From: Phycisphaerae bacterium
Lineage (GTDB): Bacteria > Planctomycetota > Phycisphaerae > Sedimentisphaerales > Anaerobacaceae
DNA length: 33,840 nucleotides
Direction of reading: 5' to 3'
NCBI GenBank assembly: GCA_003553245.1
Contig: PWDX01000017.1
Coordinates: 1-33,840 of the forward strand
The translations under genes and the position numbers were made by a program. Each line of letters opens with the position of its first letter. Position 1 is the first letter of the stretch. The notes beneath the pieces were generated by a model. That model had not been told where the DNA came from. It made no database searches and saw only the letters and a list, made by a program, of their open reading frames with translations. This document shows positions 29,587-33,840 of the stretch, piece after piece.

Positions 29587-31672
29587 AACCGCCAAACCGC
29601 AGAATATCGAGCTTTCGATGCCCGTTCAGTACCTAAAAGGCGTAGGCCCGGCCAAGGCGAAGCTTTTTGCCGAACTCGAAGTCCACACCGTCGAAGACCT
29701 GCTGGAATACTACCCGCGCGACTGGATTTTCGCACCTAAAACTACCAAAATCGACCAAATAAAACCCGGCGTGGAGGTTACCGTGCAGGGACTGGTCGAA
29801 TCAACCGACTGTATCGAGTACCGCCGCCCAGCAATGTTCGAGGTGTACCTTTCAGACGACACCGATGTTGTCCGCGTAATATGGTTCGGCGGCCAATACC
29901 TGAAAAATCAGATTGAGCCGGGACAAATGCTCATCGCATCCGGGAAAGTTACCGTCTATAAACACCAGAGACAACTGACCAACCCGAAATTCAAAATCAT
30001 CGAACAGCCCGAAGCCGGCCCGGAAGAAGCCAAAGAGTATTTCAGCGGCGGAGTGTATCCTGCCAGAAAAAACCTCTCCAGCGGCCAGATAAAAAAAATA
30101 ATCCGTCCCGTCGTCGAACAGACCCAATCGCTCGTTGACGATTTTTTCCCGCCGGATTACCTCAAAAAGCGAAACCTTATCCCCCGAGGCAGTGCATTTC
30201 AATGGATACACCAACCAAAAAACGAAGATCAGCTCCGCCTGGCAAAACGCCGCCTAAAATATGACGAACTGTCACTGATGCAGCTCGGCCTTGCCGCAAG
30301 AAGATACAGTGTTCGCAGTCGCGGCGCGCCGCCGATGAGTCGTGACGAAAAAATCGATACGCGAATAAGAAAACGCTTTCCCTTTCTGCTCACAGAAGAC
30401 CAAAGCAGTGTCATTGACGAAATAACCGCCGATATGAGCGGCGATGTCCCTATGAATCGCCTTCTGCAGGGCGATGTCGGCTCGGGCAAGACAGTCGTGG
30501 CGCTCTACGCCGCACTGCTTGCAGTGGCGCACAAATATCAGGTCGCGATTATGGCCCCGACCGAAGTCCTCGCCGAGCAGCACTTTATCAGCATAGAACG
30601 CTATCTGCGAAAAAGCAAAGTCAGCCGAACACTCATCACCGGCGGGCTGACAGGTCTTAAAAGAAAAGCACTCCTTACCGAAATAAAACAAGGTAGAATT
30701 GACATAGTCGTCGGCACTGTCGCGCTTTTACAAAAGGATATAGAATTTAACCGGCTGGGTCTGGTGATTATCGACGAACAGCATAAATTTGGCGTAGAAC
30801 AGCGCGGCAGACTTCGCAAAGACACCCAGCCGCATGTACTGGTAATGACCGCCACGCCAATCCCGCGAACCCTTGCTATGACCGCCTTTGGCGACCTTGA
30901 TGTCTCAATAATACGACACAGCCCGCCCGGCAGGGGGACAGTCGTTACCCGATGGGTTGATAAAAAAGACAGAACCAAAGCATACGAATTCATCCGCCAG
31001 CGACTAAAAGCGAAAAAACAGGCCTTCTTCGTCTATCCGCGAGTAATCGCCGATGACAATGGACAAGTCCGCGCCGCCACTGACGAATGTAAGCTGCTCT
31101 CAAAAGAAATCTACCCGGAATTCAATGTCGCTCTGCTGCACGGCAAGATGACCTCGGAACAGAAGAAAACCGTTATGGACGATTTCCGCCGCGGCAAAAC
31201 AGACCTGCTTGTCTCGACGGTTGTAATCGAAGTCGGCGTGGATGTCCCAAACGCCACAATAATGGTCATCGAGGGCGCCGACCGCTTCGGCCTGGCACAG
31301 CTTCACCAACTCCGCGGCAGAATAGGCCGAGGCCAGTCAAAATCATACTGCCTGCTGTTCTGCGACAACCAAAGCGAAGTCGCCGCAAACAGACTACAGG
31401 TAATGGAACGCACAAATGACGGCTTTGAAATAGCCGAATACGACCTGCGGCTGCGAGGGCCCGGTGAAATGTTCAGCACGCGACAGCACGGACTGCCCGA
31501 TTTAAAAATCGCCAACATTATCGACGATTTCGAACTGCTCAATATGGCAAGAAAAGACGCCTTCCAGATAATAAACGCAGATCCGGCTCTGCGACAAACA
31601 CAACACCAAAACCTGAGAAGGGCGTTAATCAAAAAATTCGGAAAAAACATCGGACTGGTCGATATAGGATAA
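29576..31672 (+). CDS. recG: ATP-dependent DNA helicase RecG
   Basis: RecG reverses stalled replication forks and moves branched DNA. The roughly 698-residue protein has the wedge OB-fold at the N-terminus (LKGVGPAKAKLFAELEVHTVEDLLEYYPRDW), helicase motif I GDVGSGKT (about 299-306), the DEQH box (about 399-402), TATPIPRTLAMT, the HGKM and STVVIEVGVDVPNA motifs of domain 2, and QLRGRIGRG. The C-terminal domain ends normally. ATG 29576 overlaps pcm; a GTG at 29564 is an alternative that adds four residues. Confidence 0.96.
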   Translation: MDSKTAKPQNIELSMPVQYLKGVGPAKAKLFAELEVHTVEDLLEYYPRDWIFAPKTTKIDQIKPGVEVTVQGLVESTDCIEYRRPAMFEVYLSDDTDVVRVIWFGGQYLKNQIEPGQMLIASGKVTVYKHQRQLTNPKFKIIEQPEAGPEEAKEYFSGGVYPARKNLSSGQIKKIIRPVVEQTQSLVDDFFPPDYLKKRNLIPRGSAFQWIHQPKNEDQLRLAKRRLKYDELSLMQLGLAARRYSVRSRGAPPMSRDEKIDTRIRKRFPFLLTEDQSSVIDEITADMSGDVPMNRLLQGDVGSGKTVVALYAALLAVAHKYQVAIMAPTEVLAEQHFISIERYLRKSKVSRTLITGGLTGLKRKALLTEIKQGRIDIVVGTVALLQKDIEFNRLGLVIIDEQHKFGVEQRGRLRKDTQPHVLVMTATPIPRTLAMTAFGDLDVSIIRHSPPGRGTVVTRWVDKKDRTKAYEFIRQRLKAKKQAFFVYPRVIADDNGQVRAATDECKLLSKEIYPEFNVALLHGKMTSEQKKTVMDDFRRGKTDLLVSTVVIEVGVDVPNATIMVIEGADRFGLAQLHQLRGRIGRGQSKSYCLLFCDNQSEVAANRLQVMERTNDGFEIAEYDLRLRGPGEMFSTRQHGLPDLKIANIIDDFELLNMARKDAFQIINADPALRQTQHQNLRRALIKKFGKNIGLVDIG

Positions 31673-31718
31673 ACATCCTAAAATGGCCGGTAGGCATTTG
31701 CATAAAGGGGTCACATAA

Positions 31719-33077
31719 ATGACTCAGTCAAACAAAAATAAACGAAATAAAACGAAAAAATTCCTAGCAGGATTTAATGTTTTTTTATCATCCTTTGCGC
31801 CTGTTCAATTGGTCGCTCTTGGCTATTTTACCTATATGGTGTGTGGCTGGATATTGCTGTCGATGCCGTTCTCACAGCAAGAATCTGTCAGCGGACTGGA
31901 CACTCTCTTTATAAGCGTCTCGGCGGTATCAACAACAGGGCTTGTAACAGTCGATATGGATTCTTTTACATTTTTCGGCCAACTGGTGATACTACTGCTG
32001 ATACAGCTTGGCGGAGTGGGGTATATGACGCTCGGTTCTTTTATAATACTAAGCCGGGGAAAAGACTTATCGGACCTGCGCCAAGGGGTTTCGGATTATG
32101 TTTTCAGTCTGCCGAGCAATTTCAGAATGGACAAATTCATCCGAAGCGTAATCATATTTACCGTCTGTGTAGAAGGCGCAGGATTCCTGGCACTGTATTA
32201 CCTTTTTCGACAGGCCCAGGTCGAATCCACAATATGGAATGCAGCTTTCCACAGCGTCTCGGCTTTCTGTACCGCCGGATTCAGCCTTTTCAGCACCAGC
32301 TTAGAACGCTTCACCGGCAATTTCTGGATAAACGCAGTTGTCGGAATTTTGAGTTTTACAGGTTCAGTCGGATTTATCGTACTGGTAGATGTCTGGCGAA
32401 GATTTGCAGGAAAAATTAACCATATTACATTTACAAGCAAAATTATCCTCAGGATTAGTGCTATACTTCTGGTTTTCGGAGCCCTAATGCTTCTGGTTAT
32501 AGAGCCGGAATTTGCTGATATGGACAATTCGGAAAGAATCCTGGCATCATTGTTCCAGTCAATGACGGCGATGACAACCGTAGGTTTTAATACTCACCCG
32601 ACAGGCGCATTGGCACAATCCAGTCTGTTAATACTTACTTTTTTAATGATAATAGGTGCTTCACCTTCCGGTACCGGCGGGGGTATTAAATCGACAAGCT
32701 TCACTGCTATATGGGGAATGATTCGCAGCAGCCTAAAAGGTGAGGCTGATGTGCAATATCTTGGCAGAAAAATACCTGAAAGCAGAATAAGAACAGCTAT
32801 GGCCAGCACAGGCCTTTATATGTTCTTTTTGATAGCTGGCATTTTCGCACTGACTCTTACAGAACAAGCTGCCTTTGAAGATTTGTTTTTTGAGTCGGCA
32901 TCGGCAATAGGAACGGTAGGATTAAGTACGGGAGTCACCTCGGCACTTAGCTCTGTCGGTAAGATTATTGTTTGCGTTTTAATGTATGCCGGCAGAGTTG
33001 GACCACTGACATTCGCAATAGCATTTTCACTCAAAAGAGCCGTTTCAGATGAAGAAGAGGAAGATGTGGCTGTATAA
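31719..33077 (+). CDS. TrkH/KtrB family potassium uptake channel subunit
   Basis: The membrane subunit of a Trk/Ktr K+ transporter, 452 residues with about eight to ten membrane helices. Four pore-loop filters with the key Gly are visible in order: STTGL, CTAGF, TTVGF and GTVGL. PSGTGGGIKSTSF, a family hallmark, follows the third pore. Size and absence of an N-terminal extension favour KtrB over TrkH. These proteins need a cytoplasmic RCK subunit (KtrA/TrkA); none is seen before the window ends. The gene lies 46 bases after recG with no Shine-Dalgarno recognised except GGGGT. Confidence 0.9.
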   Translation: MTQSNKNKRNKTKKFLAGFNVFLSSFAPVQLVALGYFTYMVCGWILLSMPFSQQESVSGLDTLFISVSAVSTTGLVTVDMDSFTFFGQLVILLLIQLGGVGYMTLGSFIILSRGKDLSDLRQGVSDYVFSLPSNFRMDKFIRSVIIFTVCVEGAGFLALYYLFRQAQVESTIWNAAFHSVSAFCTAGFSLFSTSLERFTGNFWINAVVGILSFTGSVGFIVLVDVWRRFAGKINHITFTSKIILRISAILLVFGALMLLVIEPEFADMDNSERILASLFQSMTAMTTVGFNTHPTGALAQSSLLILTFLMIIGASPSGTGGGIKSTSFTAIWGMIRSSLKGEADVQYLGRKIPESRIRTAMASTGLYMFFLIAGIFALTLTEQAAFEDLFFESASAIGTVGLSTGVTSALSSVGKIIVCVLMYAGRVGPLTFAIAFSLKRAVSDEEEEDVAV

Positions 33078-33118
33078 TTTTCTGGATTTTGACTTCTAAA
33101 ACGATTAAATAGACCCCT

Positions 33119-33823
33119 ATGCAGGCTGATTACAAAAACAAAAAACTCGAACGCCGCATCACCGTAGTCAACATACTGAACGGCCTGATTGCCGTAGCCG
33201 TCGTTGTCGCGATGTTCGGATATATGAAGCCGGCGCTGCCTTTGTGGATACTGACCCTCGGCCAGGTACTTACAATAGCAGTATTTTTGACCACAAAAAC
33301 GATACGCCTTCTAAACGCCGTCAGCAAAAAAGAGTATCTCACCCTGACCTGGTACGACATACCAATGCTGATTTTATTCCTGACAGGCCTGCTCGGCGCC
33401 GGAATATGGTTCGCCCACGACCAACCCGACCTGGGGCGACGCGTGATTATGGCCGCTTATATCTGCCTTCAGATCGTTATCAAAGGCGGCAGAACAATGG
33501 TAAACTGGGCCGCAACCGGTGGAAACCCGACAAAAGGACTCATCGGAAGCTTTGTAATACTTATACTAACCGGTGCGTTTCTGCTTACGCTGCCGCGAGC
33601 GACTGTCGCCGGCCAAATCAGCTTTATTGACGCATTGTTCACCGCGACCAGCGCAACCTGCGTAACGGGCCTGATTGTCCTCGAAACGGGAGAAGACTTC
33701 ACACGAATGGGCCAAACCGTAATACTTGCCCTTATCCAGCTTGGCGGACTCGGCATAATTATGTTCGGCGGAGTAATCGCCCTGCTGCTGGGACAGGCCT
33801 TCAGCGTCCACCCGCGCGCTTAG
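33119..33823 (+). CDS. TrkH-like protein, frame ends after the first pore unit (truncated or interrupted)
   Basis: 234 codons from ATG 33119 to a TAG at 33821-33823. The N-terminus has several membrane helices that do not belong to the minimal KtrB core (about 17-130), as in long Planctomycete TrkH proteins. Residues 172-225 match the first pore unit: FIDALFTATSATCVTGLIVLETG followed by QTVILALIQLGGLGIIMFGG, parallel to the first unit of the preceding gene. The remaining three pore units are missing. Either a frameshift or stop mutation lies close to the window edge, or the sequence has an error there, or the protein is a true fragment. Only 17 bases follow, so this cannot be decided. Confidence 0.6.
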   Translation: MQADYKNKKLERRITVVNILNGLIAVAVVVAMFGYMKPALPLWILTLGQVLTIAVFLTTKTIRLLNAVSKKEYLTLTWYDIPMLILFLTGLLGAGIWFAHDQPDLGRRVIMAAYICLQIVIKGGRTMVNWAATGGNPTKGLIGSFVILILTGAFLLTLPRATVAGQISFIDALFTATSATCVTGLIVLETGEDFTRMGQTVILALIQLGGLGIIMFGGVIALLLGQAFSVHPRA

Positions 33824-33840
33824 AACATCCTGCATTGCCA

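Noticed and set aside
33566-33835. 89-codon minus-strand ORF at the right edge
   Set aside because: It is antisense to the first pore unit of the TrkH-like gene.

Overview
The window reads as chromosomal core sequence from a Planctomycetota bacterium, most likely class Phycisphaerae (Sedimentisphaerales-like). This is an inference from gene content and style: the rpsB-tsf-pyrH-frr order, a DUF1844 protein, a MauE-type membrane protein with a CGCFG motif, many Gln/Glu-rich lipoproteins, a PPi-type phosphofructokinase and an enlarged TrkH-like protein. Base composition is roughly balanced and Ile is often coded by ATA. No rRNA, intact tRNA, IS element or CRISPR array was seen.

Layout. 1-1077 is an accessory scar: uncertain edge coding, a 45-nt 3' piece of a tRNA-Arg(UCG) gene, a strong terminator, the decayed C-terminus of a tyrosine recombinase on the minus strand, and several DnaA-box-like 9-mers. 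1078-5702 (+) carries a pterin-binding methyltransferase-like protein, a DUF4870 protein, smpB, a DUF1844 protein, trpC, a half-size TauE/SafE protein and a MauE-thioredoxin fusion. 5720-11259 (-) holds nadB and an envelope cluster of five lipoproteins and one SurA/PrsA-like prolyl isomerase; two pairs of these lipoproteins are paralogues. 11607-14141 contains an orphan NifX-like protein, ftsY (+) and two exported cysteine-rich proteins (-), one metallothionein-like. 14315-16449 has a PPi-type phosphofructokinase (-) and a HEPN/MNT toxin-antitoxin-like pair (+). 16758-20126 (+) is asd, truA, a GT4 glycosyltransferase and yjbQ in close series, preceded by a terminator that may end a small RNA. 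20133-28605 (-) has a YihY/BrkB membrane protein, a 1002-residue AsmA-like protein, frr, pyrH, tsf, rpsB and a PilZ protein. 28930-33840 (+) has pcm, recG, a KtrB/TrkH potassium channel subunit and a second TrkH-like gene whose frame closes early at the right edge.

How it works together. Most genes are housekeeping: translation (rpsB, tsf, frr, smpB, truA), membrane targeting (ftsY), nucleotide, amino acid and NAD synthesis (pyrH, trpC, asd, nadB), repair (recG, pcm) and glycolysis. The accessory interest lies in four places: the tRNA/recombinase scar, the repetitive lipoprotein-PPIase cluster, the cysteine-rich exported pair with a possible operator, and the HEPN/MNT pair followed by a candidate CU-rich small RNA. 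The best candidate for an undescribed system is the lipoprotein cluster at 8247-11259.
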